DNA of 64,000 nt from Bifiguratus adelaidae (Eukaryota > Mucoromycota > Endogonomycetes > Endogonales). Shown piece by piece: positions 21,406 through 34,650 of this stretch. The stretch is from NCBI GenBank assembly GCA_002261195.1, contig MVBO01000030.1, positions 62,001-126,000 of the forward strand, in the 5' to 3' direction. The notes beneath the pieces were generated by a model. That model was not told where the DNA came from and did not search any database. It saw nothing but the letters and a program-made list of their open reading frames with translations. Each line of letters opens with the position of its first letter. Within the stretch, counting starts at the first letter, position 1. A program made the translations under genes and the position numbers.

Positions 21406-22056
21406 AACGTAACAGAACAGAAGAGAGCAAGAGATATAGCGTTGGCCTAAAATGGGGCGCAAAGTTATGTCATTGAGCCAAGATTAAAATTGTTGCACAA
21501 GACATGAAAACGGTTTAACGCTTTTCGACAGATATCCTTGCCTATGCTTGATCACGATGCACTCCAGATGACGAGCCATGTCATGTTCGATTCGTTGTTG
21601 ACTTATCCGGGTGGTGAAGGGTCTCTTGCAGATGGGAAGAAGACAAAGGCAACATGTTGTATGCGTAACCAAGCCTCAACAAGAAGGACCGCGCCGTGAA
21701 TACCCATGCGACATTTGGTCAAACACTCGCTTCTCGGCGCGTCAAGATCAAGCAATGAATGTTATGGAAGAACGTGCAATTCCCGGAAAAGGCAGCTAGT
21801 ACGACGGAAGACACAAGAGAGTCCATAGACGAACGCAAGCTATACCGGTAATTTGAGGGCCTTGGCCCACCCACATAGAGGGCCGTAGCCACTGTGTGGT
21901 CAGAGTCTGGTGTCCTGACTCAATGCGTGTCGTTCTTAGCGCCATTGTGCACCAAATATTCATTACTCAAAAAGGAAACGCCGTCAGCTGACGCCCACCT
22001 TTGCATCTAACCTTTGACACCTTTCGCGCTTCCCCTATCTTTTCCTGCTCTCAAAC
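21406..22056. other. Intergenic region
   Basis: About 650 bp between divergent YOP1 and the HutD-aspartoacylase gene. Two short frames (plus 21611-21799, minus 21484-21672) overlap each other and show no recognisable domain; I do not call them genes. Presumed to hold both promoters. Confidence 0.5.
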
Positions 22057-24726
22057 ATGGTTGATCGACGTATATCGATCGCCGGCTCCATTTTAGAATC
22101 AGATTCGCCTGAGCCTACATTGACACGATGCACTTTACTTGACACCAAAGACTACACTGAACAGACTTGGAGAAACGGTCTGGGAAAGACGTATGAGATA
22201 GCCATATATCCGCCGAACAAGTCGTACACTGAAGACGATTTCCTTTGGCGTTTGAGTACTAGCATCATCCAGGCAGCAAATCACTTCTCACTTTACCCTG
22301 GTTACGACTGGTAGGTGGGCAGCGACAGATTTCATCGGGCTAACCTTCTCCGCAGCACAACCATCGTCCTTCCTCGAGATGCATCAAATCAGGCAAACGA
22401 AGGAGCAAAACCGTCTTTGGCGCTCATACACCGCGGGGAAGAAGGGGCAACGCAAATCAAACCTCTATTTCCGTATACATGGAAGGGAGAATGGTGGGTT
22501 ATTTGACATTGAGAACCTGGCGAGACAGCTCATTCTCATTCTTTTTCTGTTTCACGTACATTCTCTCAGGGCAACGGATTGCAAAGTTACTGACCCGCCA
22601 ATTCATAACCTCCAATTCTTCATCAATCGATCGCTTGGCCGCGCTTCCACCACGGTGGAGACTGTGAATGGCTCCACGTCTCACGTTGAGCATGCCGATG
22701 ATACAAATCGAAAGCTCCTCCTGGGCACCTTCACTATCATTTACGTGGTACGAGGCCGCGTACGCGTAGCACTCGACGAGAATCATTCGGCACATGCCAT
22801 GATCCGCGTTGTCGCCGCAGGAGAAACGCTCCTGATCGAGAGAGAGGAAGACGCCAGTCCTACCAGTCTGACCATGTATGCCATGGACCCGTCAGGGAAG
22901 CGCCAGCAAGATCTTGTCGATGGCGAAACACCCCATTTTAGTAAGGCATACTAGTGCGTGTGATTCGACGCTGATCCGTTTGACGTTGTAGCTGCCACAG
23001 TAGTTATGATTAAGATTATCCCGGGGCAGGCAGGCACATCGAACAAGGCGAAGTCACCTCTTGAGCAAGATCGCCACGTCTTTGGAACCAGCCCGCTTTA
23101 CAACGACATAACACCATTTCGACCACCGCGTCGCAAAGGATCCCTGGTCGTGTATGACGATCAGCCAATCTGGAACATTGAGCGTGAAGTGGCTAAAAAT
23201 CTGGTCATTGATGACCCGTCCTCCACAGAATCGCATGTTGGTCCGAAATCTCAAGTAGCTCACAAGGATGCTGACGGTATGGCACCTTGGGGAGCTGATG
23301 TCGTACCGTACGCTCAAGAAGATAAAAACAAAGAAAGCAAGCATTCCTGGGGTTCTGCTTCCGTGTATGAGCCTCCGCCCGAGAGCGACCGATACGACAA
23401 TGAATCGAATGTGCCTCCGCCTGTCACGCGTGATCGCTTGGTCATTGACGACTTCCCTGTTGGATGCATTAGCACGGCCTGGATCAAGATGATGAAGAAT
23501 GGACTGTCGGAATGGCTTCGTTTGCCCGTCATTATCGCTCGCGGTACAGAGGATGGGTACGCATTCTTGAATACGTGAACCGCGTTGCTCATGTCTTGCC
23601 CAGACCTGTTCTAGGAATCACGGCTGCTTTGCACGGCAACGAACTGAATGGAGTCCCCACCATTCATCGGTAAAATCAACTTAAGGCTTGATATGATGCA
23701 TGTACTGACGCGCATCTAGCGTTGTAAGTGACATCAACGTCCACCAGCTTCGCGGCACAGTGGTGGCCATTCCCTGCGTCAATGTGGTGGGATACCTCAA
23801 GTTCGTGCGTGAATTTGCAGATGGCAAGGACCTCAATCGATGCTTTCCCGGAAAAGAAGACGGTATGGCTTCACAAGTATATGCTCATAACCTCATGACA
23901 AAGATCATCTCACAATTCCATTACCTCATCGATTTGCACACGGCGAGCTTCGGTCGAGTTAACAGCTACTATGTCAGAAGCGACATGAATGATCCCATGT
24001 CTGCCATTTTGGCGCATTTACAACAACCTCAGGTCATTTTGCACAATTCAGGTCAAGATGGTGAGCAGGACGCGAGTTACAAGGTGGACATCGCATTCAT
24101 AGGCCCTAGGTACTTTACGCTCTGCTGCCGCTGCAAAAGGCATCAAGGCCATCACCGTAGAAATCGGAAACCCGCAGCAATTCCAAACCCAATATGTTCA
24201 GGTTGGCCATCGTCACCTTCTAACTCTCTCGACGGAATTTAACCCTCTATAGTGGTCGTACATGGGCGTGATGCGCATCCTGAATCATTTACAAATGTTT
24301 ACCGTTGACTTGTCGTGCATGGATTTGGTGCAGCCACCACCGTCCACAGTGCTGTGCTCTAAGGGATTTTGGGTACGATCGTCGCCGAAAGGACGTCATT
24401 TATACTCACGATTCGTAGATTTATACCAATACGGGCGGTGTATTGGAAGTCTATCCTAACGTGAATACCCTAATCAAAAAGGGCAACTTGATTGCGCGTA
24501 TCAAAAACATTTTTGGCAACATTGTGGACGAATACTATGCACCCTGCAATGGCGTCGTACGTAACGCATGGACATGTTTGCAAATGACCATATACTTATG
24601 ACCTGGTGTTAGATTATTGGGCGTTCGTCCAACCCGGTTGCTATGGCCGGCGATCGTATTATCCATCTTGGGGTGATCAAGAAGAAGGGTGAAGTGCTGC
24701 CTAGTGTCGCAAAAGAAAATTATTGA
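22057..24726 (+). CDS. Predicted HutD/Ves cupin - AstE/AspA-like deacylase fusion
   Basis: Ten exons (22057-22310, 22356-22493, 22570-22940, 22992-23556, 23604-23669, 23720-24060, 24110-24201, 24253-24372, 24419-24556, 24613-24726) sum to an exact 733 codons. Residues 1-254 form a HutD/Ves-type bicupin ([36 protein letters not shown]). Residues from about 390 form a zinc carboxypeptidase-like succinylglutamate desuccinylase/aspartoacylase: [11 protein letters not shown] (HxxE zinc ligands), [19 protein letters not shown] (distal His), ITVEIGNP. Between them a linker reads [20 protein letters not shown]. The joining intron is 51 nt, GTAAGG to GTAG, and replaces a reading that would stop at 22954. 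If that intron is not spliced, these are two genes: 22057-22954 and 23006-24726. HutD is linked to histidine degradation in bacteria; the substrate here is unknown. Confidence 0.7.
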
Positions 24727-24867
24727 TGGCATCGTGTATGATAACAAATCGTGAAGATCCATTGTGCATCTCTTTTTAGTTTCACTTTCACTATGACACA
24801 AAACATGCCTTGACGAATAGTCTATATAGTGACAATGTTTGCATCGTTTCCTCCATCCTGCGCACAT

Positions 24868-26095
24868 CTATTCCAGAGCCATATCCTTCTTGATCTCTGC
24901 GATGGCCTTACCGGGATTCAAGCCCTTGGGGCAAGTTCTGGCGCAGTTCATGATCGTGTGGCACCGGTAGACGGAGAATTTGTTCTGCAACATCTCACGA
25001 CGTTCACGTCCAAATTGATCTCTTGAGTCGGCCATCCATCGGTAGGCTTGCATCAAGACAGCCGGTCCAAGGTACTCATCCTGGTTCCACCAGTAGGATG
25101 GGCAAGATGTGGAGCAGCACGCACATAAGATGCATTCATAAAGACCATCCTGTCGAGAGATCAAGGTTAGTCTCGCTTGTCTATCACGAACCAACAACGC
25201 ATACAAGCTTCCTCCGGTCGGCGATGCTTTGTAGGTTCTCCTTGCCATCGGTAGGAGGGTTCTTTTGCTTGAGGTAGGGTTGAATGGTCTTGTACTGTTT
25301 GTAAAAGTGGGTCAAATCGGGCACCAAGTCCTTCACCACATACACTAAGGCGTACAGGTTTTAGAGACGCTTCTGTGAGCTCATCTACCATGACACCTAC
25401 TGTGTGGCAAAGGATAGATCTTGGTGGGCTTTGTGTTGCGCTCGATCTTGCTGATACAAGCCAAAGTATTTCCCCCTTCAATATTCATGGCGCAACTGCC
25501 GCAAATGCCTTCACGGCAGGAACGACGGAAAGTGAGAGTAGGATCTTGCTCGTTCTTGATTTTGATCAAGGCATCCAGTACCATAGGACCGCAAGAGTTG
25601 ATATCGACAGTGTATGATTGAAGCTGAGGCTTCTCTGTCGGCTTATCGGGATTCTGTAGAGATGGTAAGAATAAGCAAAAGAATGGTAAAAGGCAACAAG
25701 ATGCAAGACAACATACCCAACGATATATTTGAAAGGTCTTGTTGAGGGGCTCCTTTCCGGCCACTGGTTCCTCGGTCAAAGAAGGAGCGCTCTCCTGAGG
25801 TGAAGCCATGTTGGCGGTAGCCGACGTCTTCAAGGTACGCGCAGCCCCTTGGGTTGCCTATAATGTGAATAATACGAAACGCCGTTAGTAAGGTGTAACC
25901 CTTGGCGAACCCGGCACTCATTCACGCCACGAAAGTTGACCTCGATACGGATGCGGGGGTCGCCTCAAGCATCAATGCCACACAAATGACTCTGTAGCTG
26001 CCCTCTCTTATCCTATACTACAACATACATACCCCAACAGCATTCACCTTGATTGCTCCAACACGCAATCTAAACGACGCTCTAGCCAAAGCCAT
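24868..26095 (-). CDS. SDH2: Succinate dehydrogenase iron-sulfur subunit (complex II)
   Basis: Exon 1 (26095-26048) encodes a presequence, [16 protein letters not shown], and is followed by a 188-nt intron, then [12 protein letters not shown]. The mature protein has all three cluster sites: 2Fe-2S (CREGICGSC plus a distal Cys), 4Fe-4S ([16 protein letters not shown]) and 3Fe-4S with [17 protein letters not shown]. Length is about 270-280 residues, as usual. It couples succinate oxidation to ubiquinone in the mitochondrial inner membrane. The C-terminal [12 protein letters not shown] is typical of fungal Sdh2. It is convergent with the HutD-fusion gene (141 bp between stops). Confidence 0.93.
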
Positions 26096-26317
26096 GATGT
26101 CCAAGAGAAGGGTTGAAGCGAACCGTCAACAAACCGATCGTGAGGTTTGGGTTAGGGTTGGCCGAATGAGCGGATTTCACGTGATGATGTGCTCCCGAGT
26201 AGCGAATGCAAGCCCGCGATCAATGGATCAGTTATGAAGAGATCGGATGAATGACGTCTACTCTAGATATCATTCAATAGAAATGAACAGCCATTTACCA
26301 CTACAATTACTTTTGCT

Positions 26318-28164
26318 CTATTGTTTCTCCACAATCGAATTCTCGAGCTGGACAAATTGCTCGAGCGCCCGCTGGTATATGGATGTTACAAATTGCTGAG
26401 GTTGAGCCGCCAGAACGGGTTCACTATGAGACGTTTGCTGGGCAAACATATCATTGAGTGTCTTCACCTTGCCGTTGATTTTGAGCACACCAAATTTAGC
26501 CATGATGGCTCCACCTAAACTACCCGAGTTTTGGCCAGTGTGTTTGTAAACTGGGAGGTTAAACACGTTGGCGAGAGTTTGCAGAAACGTTGGATTATTG
26601 CTTGCACCGCCCGTGGCAAGGATGCGATTCAAGGCGGAAAGGTGCGATTCATCGCCAGAATTGGCATTGCCCTCCAGCATACGGTCAGATCGGACTCGCA
26701 TGGACATGAACTGAGACTCAATGATAGCTCTCGGGTCATATGACACGTTCGTCTTCGCCTCCTGGGAGAATTCTTGCACTTGCACTCCGTCTTCGAATCG
26801 ATAAATGCCCTTGGCAAACGGAATAATCTCTTGCATCAAATAATAAAAACCAAATCGCTCGACTTGCTTGTCTTCTTGTTCGATGGTACCAGTGCATCCT
26901 GCCTTTGTCTGTTCTACCATGTCGTTGTATGTCTTCCAATCACCATTGGCGTAGTGGTCACGAACCCATTCGCGAGTTAAACTACCATTCTTGTAGCACA
27001 ACATGCCCATGAAAGCATCCCTATCGGTAGGATGGGCCATAAGATGAGAGTCAGTGGTTGGTTGCGCTTCCTTTAGGTTCAACAGTAAGGTATCCGAGGT
27101 ACCCAGAGATACCACACAGTCTCCTGGAAGTAACTGCATTGAGACTAGGGTAGCCTGGTTGTCACCGGTGAAAGGGAATATGATACATTCTACGCATTGC
27201 GAATGAGCACATGGATAACTAGCCGCTTCTCTTCCTTCACGCGCTTGCACCTACCTTTGCTAAACCCATAGCGCTCGGTAAAGTAAGAGCCAATGCATCC
27301 AAGATTCGTTCCACCTTCAACAGGCTGAGAGGCAAGCTTCTCCCGTAACTGATCTCCACCACAATGCTTGAGGACACGATCGTCCCACTGATGTGTTCGA
27401 ATGTCCATGAGATTCATGCCAGAGGCATCCCCTACGTCAATCGGGGCCAGCTTTTGGAGGAGAAGGGTGGCGATGAATGAAGAGACCAGGGATATATGGG
27501 CTGTTTTGTCATATGCCGTTTTGTTTGTCTGACGTATCTATGTAGCACCTTCAGTATCCTATACCGGCTGTCAGTGGACTTGTTTCGCTCACTTTGGCAA
27601 TTTGGTTTCCGGTAAACCTTTCGTATCCTCTGGATCCAGTCAGCTCAGCCAGTTTCTGAGGACTTCCTACAAAGGTCTCTAGCTCACGGCACTGCCTTGT
27701 CGTACTGGCATCTTGCCAAATCGGTGAATTCGCAATTGCAAATGCGTTTTGAAGTTGTTCATGAAGCATCAGGGATGTGTCCAAATGTGCCAGCGTCTCC
27801 ATGGCGGAAGTAGACCAATATACGCTCCCATGTTGCTATGTGATGTGATGAGTTCAGGAGCATCGACGAAGCATTGGTCACTCACCTGCCCAGCACCTGA
27901 TATACCCTTGATACTCGCCAAATCTACCCCATCGTTTCGCATCGATTCAAACAATCTGTCGAGTGCATGTACCCACATGAGCGTAGGCGAAGTCACTTCA
28001 TCGCCGTTTTGAATGGCGCCGTTCCGGGTTTTGTATTCGGGCAAGTCCTTCTCAAAATTCACCGCCTTTTCGTACACTATCGTGACGGAATCGTTGACAA
28101 GAGTACATTTGAGTTGCTGAGTCGATAGGTCTAAGCCCAAATAGTGGGTCTCTGAAATTGTCAT
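26318..28164 (-). CDS. XKS1: D-xylulose kinase (FGGY family)
   Basis: The multi-exon gene starts MTISETHYLGLDLSTQQLKC, the N-terminal FGGY phosphate-binding segment. Further marks are GISGAGQQHGSVYW (across an intron), WQDASTTRQCRELE, CVVSLGTSDTLLLNL (second phosphate loop), TREWVRDHYANGDWKTYNDM and the adenosine motif ILATGGASNNPTFLQTLANV. The subunit is somewhat over 500 residues, as in xylulokinases. It phosphorylates D-xylulose for entry into the pentose phosphate pathway, after xylose or arabinose catabolism. Downstream of SDHB in the same orientation, no operon-like relation is implied. Confidence 0.9.
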
Positions 28165-28352
28165 TTTAGGGAGCAAGTGGTGAAGGACAAACACAGCAGC
28201 GGGAGAAGAATGAGCAAGACTGTGAAAGCAAGGTTGCAACTCGGGCAATTCGGACAAAAAAGGAAATTACCGCGACCCTATTCGCCGAACAGTTCTATTT
28301 CTACATCAGTTGTCAATCAAAATATATACAAGATATTCATGGGCTACATTTG

Positions 28353-31300
28353 CTACCAATCTCGCATTACACGGGAAGTTGTTGTAGGATTGCCTTCAGT
28401 TTCTACATTGTCCCGTTCCTCCTTGTCTAGAGCAAGTCCACTGTCCGAGCCACTTCCGCTTCCTTGACTCTTTTCCTCCTCTTCTTCAAGTGTCTCCATG
28501 GATTTAACACCTTGACTTGAAGGTCGACGTATCATGTCTTCGCTTGGACTGTAGCGACCATAGGTTTGAGATCCTTGGTATATTCCTCCCGTAGGGGAGG
28601 GAGCTCGAGGAGACGGTGATCGACTGGTGCGTTCGCGCAAATCCGGTGACCGGCTCTTTTCGCGGCGATGATAGCTCCCTTCAGATGGTGACCACTGGTT
28701 GAAATCAACTTGGTAACCCCTGTTACTCGAGAGTCTCGCGGTAGCGGTGGCATATGCAACGGACGGTGAGGCAAATTTGCCAGACGCAGGATTAGATATG
28801 GCTGGTTGTAGGCTCGTCTGCTCAATGTTGAGCTCACTCATATCAAACATTAGCGAATCATCATCATCCATGGATGTACGTCGTTTTGTCTCGTCACTTC
28901 CATGACCAGCATTGTTACCACCTTCCTCCATACTGGAGCTTCCTCTGCTGTAACGATGCAACAAGGTCGCCGGCCTTCTTGTGGCCTCAAATGAAGGCGG
29001 ACTACTTCTGCAAGGAGAGGACATGTTGTCATTGAACATACTATCAGTGCCTTCCTGCTTTCGCTGTGCTCCGGAGTCACGAGTGTGTGTGAGGTGTTGA
29101 TAAGATCGATGGTGTCGAAAAGTAATGCCCTGTGATGTGCTGTGCAAGTAAGGACTGACCGGTTCGGAGACAGTCTCGTCCATAGAATCCGTAAAGGGGT
29201 TGTTCTGACCACGCGTGCTGGTCCCAGAAGCTCGAGATGAAGTCTGCACATGATCGCTTGAATCTTTAGTAGGCGTAGCTCTCGGCGACCGACTCTTTGC
29301 GAGCTTGCTGCCACTTTCTCCAAAAGAGGAATACGAACCGGTTTCTGCCTTAGCCTTTGGCACAACAGTTCCGACGTGCAGTGGAGACGGTACATTAGGC
29401 TGGTGTAGCTTGTTTTGAGAAGACATAGAGGATGAAGATGCTGATGATGCGGCCACCGGTGGTTTCTCGGAAGGTGAGGATGCATAGACGCTTGAGGACA
29501 TGGATTCAGAAAAGACGGAATGCGAGTCTCGCAATGCTTGGAAACGGGATAAGGCCATCTACTACAATGAGTGTCGTTACTGAAATAAAACCTTGGATAC
29601 TTACCTTCGATCTCACAAGACTTGCTGCACCGATGTCGCTACCAGAGAGATTCTCCTCACCCTCATCACCGTCTGGACTTGGCCGTCGCGCTCCAAAGTT
29701 GTCATGCATCCTGTTTGCCGTCCCAAATACCCGACTACCTGACAACTTCAATTCTGGTCGATTGTCCAAGAGTCCGATAAAATCACCAACATCATTCTGA
29801 GAAGTCGTCCAAGAATTTCGCGAGGACCGTCCCGTTTTGCTTTCGGCTTCATCCTCACCGCGACCGCCAGCGGTGAAAGTTCTCGAGGAGCGACGCTCCC
29901 CAACGCTACTTCCGAATATTGATTGATGACCGGAAGAACTCGAGCGCTCGCGCATCATGCTTCGATCTGCACGATACCTCTCAAAGCTGGAAGAAAACTG
30001 TGGAACATTGTACTGCAGACTTCCGACCGTGCCAGCGGACGACGTGGAAGCCCCCAAACCTTGGTCAACAGCCGTTGTCATTGAAATCGAGTATGAGGAA
30101 GGCGAAGATGGTGTGTTATAATTGCCGACAATTGTGGTCATTCGTCCCGCGCTTATGCTATTAGATATAACACGTCCGGCAGAAGGCCGCGTACTAGTTG
30201 TTAGGGTTGAGATAGGGTTGGTCTTTGGTAAAGGCCCAGGTGACTGTGGTATATTCTGCGATTCAGACTGTATGCTGGGTGAAGACGTCGCTGAAGACGG
30301 CTTGAACGGTGATACAAATGTCACTGAGGGTTTTCGGGAGAGACTTCCGCTCGAATCTCTCATTGACGAAGGTTCATATAAATAGGGCCCGCCGGCTAAT
30401 GTGCTCAAGCTTTTGTTGCTTCCAACGTGAGGGACGGATCCGAATTTGGGTGGCGAAGATGGTGAAGACTGTTGAGATATGATACTAGACCTTCGCTGGC
30501 GTTGTTGAATGATCTCACGGGGATCGTCCTCCAGACCACTCCGACCATAAGATTCAGGACGATTTGCATATACCTTTGATACGACTTGTAAGTAGATGCG
30601 GCATTTAACCTTTGACATATGCGCTATACCTCTTGGCCTTGGAAATTCTCTGAGCCACTCTCGCGCCTTGCCCTTTGTTTTTCCTCAACAGCACCAATAT
30701 CTGAATTTGACAGCTCCCGATGTCTGGTTGTCGTTGGCGTGAAGTAATTCTCATCCATATCCATGAACTGGGAACTCAGGTCCCGCTCTGAATCATCCAC
30801 TGCAAACTCGACGTTATTTCGATACGTTGCGTGTATTTGAAAGGTCCTAAGTCAGTCATAAGATGTGATGTTGACATATCAGTTTTCCACTTACCCAACA
30901 GGCGTAGATACATCTCCAATATGTAGTTCAGAAGCTCCATAGGGATCATCGATATCAGCCAAGGGCACATCTAGCATTCTGAATGAGCACGGAAATTGAA
31001 ATCTAAATTTCACTTACCAATGCCGATATCGCCGGTTTCGAAATCAATTTCTCCCTCCCGTACAACGCGAACGCCAAGTCGTAAACCACCTGTGCCTTTA
31101 CCCATCTTCCGAAGACGGCGGAAAAGTCTATAGGATGGCAAAAGTCGCAGCACAGTTTGCAGAGACCGAAATAGAATGATACACTTTTTGTAAACCGTCG
31201 GCAAATCTGAAAGTGGCACCGTACTCGAACTACCATTCTGAGGTGCTGCTAACCTAATGTCCCACACTTCAAGCATTATCCGTCTTCCCCGCGGTGTGAC

Positions 31301-32011
31301 TCCGGTTCCACCAAGATCAGTCTTGTATTTGCTACCTTCAGCATCCAAGAGGCTTAGTGTCTGGTATTGCCCAAGTGCTTTGACATCGAGATATATTTGC
31401 AGTTGTAGTGACGGAGGAATAAACGGCGTTAATGAGTTTTGCGGTATTGTCTTGTACGGTCGCAAGAAGTCTCGATGGGTTTCAGAAGCAACATCGTCGA
31501 GTTCAAGGTTGAACTACAAAATGGAAGGATATCAGCGTCTTTTGGCAAGAACTGACTTGATCAGTCGACAGCCTACCCATCGATCGCTGCGTCGAGTTAC
31601 GGTTTCCGATTTCCCTAATCGACCGCTCTCTGCAGATCCTCGGCGACGACTGACCGAATAACTCGAACTCTCAGCAAGATCCAGGACACGACTCTGGACG
31701 ATGACATTGAATGCTTTGGTGAAGAGGTTCTATATGACATACAACAAAGTTTTGCGCGGGTGAGTACGGCCATGGAATGCAAAGTCTTGTTTTCAAGCAC
31801 GCGAACATACCTGAGTAAGCCGGTCAAGCTTGGTGTTCCTACCCGCACTCGGAGAACCAGCAGGAGGTGACGGTGAAGAGGCAAGGGCCCGCCCAGTTAG
31901 CTCTCTCGAGGTTGCGGTTCGACCAGTCCCTGGAACGTGGCCGTGGCCAAGGTGAGATGACGGCGCTCCACCTTGCTTATAACGAGCTCCGCTACTGCTT
32001 GGCGACTGCAT
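28353..32011 (-). CDS. ATG13: Autophagy regulator Atg13
   Basis: A long multi-exon gene. The N-terminal HORMA domain is recognised from KLDRLTQNLFTKAFNVIVQS, SDRWFNLELDDVASETHRDF, the central RRIMLEVWDIRL and the hallmark LPTVYKKCIILFRSLQTVLR with LLPSYRLFRRLRKM. A very long Ser/Pro/Arg-rich disordered tail follows, with SPR/SRSP patches, acidic stretches (ETLEEEEEKSQG) and many potential TORC1/PKA sites. The total exceeds 1,000 residues, longer than the 738 of yeast Atg13. Atg13 scaffolds the Atg1 kinase complex that starts autophagosome formation. The start at 32011 (MQSPSSSGARYKQGG) is the first ATG of the frame; several introns near 30600-31000 and 31500-31810 were only partly resolved. 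Confidence 0.9.
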
Positions 32012-32976
32012 TTGTCAGAGACTTGCTGTCTGGTACAGACACCGATAAGCTTAACGAGTGTAGGACGGAGACGACACTCAGTCTGTCCTGTGGGGTCTCA
32101 AAGCGATGCGAGACGCATGCGGTCACTCCATCCAGCACTACGATGCAAAGAAGCAAATCGGCGTTGAGAGATACTGTCTAGTCGGTCCTTGTCGAAGAGA
32201 CAAGTTTGCGATATCGACCAAGTACGCGTGATTTTGGGAACAGTCAAAGTTCATTTCCATTTACAATCTGATAACAGCGCCTGTCAGCTTGTATGCGCTA
32301 CTTATGCTGTTCAAAGGGGGCGGATGTGCTCGTCTGAGGCCATGGTGGAGGATACATCATGACAATGATCGGTTCTACGCCAGGAGTTTGCTTATTTTAC
32401 AGAGTACTTGGGCTCTGGGCCCCTCTAGCCAAATTATTCCACGTTCTCATGGACCCTTTGAGAGCTTCGACTCTCCCTTAAGACTCAGGAACTCTACTCA
32501 GATGTGAAAACGTACACCGAATCGCCCCGTGGTCAGACATGTTCCAATTTTCCGTTATTTGTCAACGGGTGATGCTATGAGTAGCCCCATGATCCACACT
32601 CATAGCCTTATGGAGCATACACAGTGGTTGCCATTTTGCCTCCTGTCGGGTGATGACATGCAATTCTTTCCTGACATCACATGGTGTCTTGCCTAAAATG
32701 ATGCCGTGCGCACACAAGGAGTGTGGGATTATGCAAGTTGTGGTGCTTGCCACTTATGAGCGGTATATGTTGACCATCTACCTCTCTTGCTGCTCCCTGC
32801 GGTTTCAAACTCGTCCACACTCCTTGTCGGTCCAATGGACGACACAATGAGATTCCCCCGTTCGAATTATGTCAATCTCACGTGTTGCATTCAGCTGAAC
32901 GGGCCCAGTTGATTGGAATGACAACGGTATAAAACTGAGACTTTTGCCGCCATATTTTCATTCGTTTTCTGTAGAA
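32012..32976. other. Divergent intergenic region between ATG13 and glucoamylase
   Basis: About 965 bp. Open frames in it are short and mutually overlapping, and I support none. It should contain both the ATG13 and the glucoamylase promoters. A TATA box and an inverted CCAAT (ATTGG at about 32912) lie near the glucoamylase start. Confidence 0.5.
32928..32934 (+). promoter_or_regulatory. TATA box of the glucoamylase gene
   Basis: TATAAAA lies about 43 bp upstream of the ATG at 32977, in a GGTATAAAACT context. This is a canonical TATA box and fits a strongly regulated secreted hydrolase gene. Confidence 0.55.
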
Positions 32977-34571
32977 ATGAGGTGTGGTCAGCGGCTGTGG
33001 GGAAGCGCACTGTGGTCACTGCTTCTCTTTGACACGCTTCTCTCCGCTCTTTGTCTTCCGCCTCAAGTCGTCTTTCAAGAAGCTGTCACCGATGATTTAC
33101 TACGGCGTAAGGATGTGGCATTTGCCAAGTTGTTAGCCAACGTGTCTCCCAATGGTACTGCAAAAGGGTGTGTGATCGCTTCGCCCAGTAGGGAGAATCC
33201 TGTAAGTCATAGAGCATGCGCAGACGGATCAGACGCTCAATGACGCTGCAGGATTACTACTATTTTTGGGTAAGGGACGCCGCCATTGTCTATAAGGTCA
33301 TTATCAATGATTTCATCAATGGCAACTTCTCCCAAAATGCGACGATTCATGGTAGGTTGACGTTAGTGACGACAGCTCGCCTTAGTGACGTATGACTTGT
33401 CGTTGCTGATTATAGATTATGTACTCTTGTCGCGCAAATTGCAGCACACGCCAAGCCCGTGCAACTGTCTAGGCGAGCCCAAGGTAAGCCTTGGAATCCT
33501 AGCGTTGGTGTACAAGGCCTCATCTGTCGTCTCTTGTCCCAGTTCAATGTTGACGGAAGCGCTTTTACCGGTTCTTGGGGTAGACCCCAAAATGACGGGC
33601 CCGCGATAAGGGCCAGCGCCCTGACCGCATACGCAAATCATTACTTAGACACCACACTAGATACGTTCTACGTGCGCTCCTTCTTATACGGAGGTCAATA
33701 TCCGGCGCGAACGGTCATCAAGACCGATCTGGAATATATTGCTCAGCATTGGCGGGATGCCAATTTCGACTTGTGGGAAGAGGTCTACGGGCATCACTTC
33801 TTTACCATGTTGGTTCAGCGTAGAGCACTTGTGGAAGGCGCGGCTCTGGCAAGACGGTTAAACGATGAAGGTGCCGCTTCATATTATGACAGGGTTGCAT
33901 CGACCATTACTGATGTCCTTCGCGGCTTCTGGAACGGTCGATATATCAATGTCTCCCGGAATATGTCGGGAGGCGTCGACTATAAACATAGTGGCCTGGA
34001 CGTGGCGGTGCTGTTAGGTGCTCTCCATGGATATGCCGGCGACGACGTCTTTGGAAGCCATTCTGACGAGATACTAGCTACCGCGCTGGAACTCGAACAC
34101 GTCTTCGCCGCGCTATATACCATCAACATCAATGCCAACAAGGGCATTGCAATTGGACGATACCCAGAAGACGTGTACGACGGGCATGGCTTCTCCATGG
34201 GCAACCCATGGCCGCTCGCCACCGCCACCTACGCCGAACTCTACAGTCGCGCTCGCATAGAATGGGATAAGGTCGGATATATCAACGTGACGGCAATCTC
34301 TCTACCCTTCTTTCAGCAGTTCATACCCTCCTTATCTCAACCAGTCATCATCGACAAAGGCACCTCAGACTATAACCGAATCCAATCCGGTATCCAGGTT
34401 CGCGTACAGCAAACATTTTCGCGCATCATATTCCACACACCTCAGGATGGCAGTATGTCTGAACAGTGGAATCGATATTCCGGGTATCAACAGGGCGCTA
34501 GAGATCTGACATGGAGTTATGCGTCATTCGTTACGGCAATCTTGGCAAGTCGAGGAAAGCCAACGTTCTAA
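32977..34571 (+). CDS. Secreted glucoamylase, GH15
   Basis: Four exons (32977-33201, 33252-33351, 33416-33483, 33543-34571), 473 residues. A signal peptide is evident (MRCGQRLWGSALWSLLLFDT with ALC before LPPQ). The GH15 catalytic domain includes DYYYFWVRDAA, the general acid in FDLWEEVYGHHF, the substrate-loop YPEDVYDGHGFSMGNPWPLA and the general base in GSMSEQWNRYSG. At least five N-glycosylation sequons are visible (for example NGT, NFS, NAT, NVS, NMS). No starch-binding module (CBM20/21) is attached, so it resembles catalytic-only fungal or yeast glucoamylases. It releases glucose from starch or glycogen ends. It is convergent with the P450 gene, 79 bp apart. Confidence 0.93.
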
Positions 34572-34650
34572 ACCTTTAATTGTTCATATTTGTACCATAC
34601 ATTGATGGCCTGCACATAACACAGAACATACAGAGAACATAATGGCCTGA

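Noticed and set aside
22057-22954. HutD as a separate gene ending at TAG 22954
   Set aside because: Kept as an alternative only. A well-formed 51-nt intron removes the stop and joins the next domain in frame, and HutD proteins usually continue with a final strand that the spliced reading supplies (TVVMIKII).
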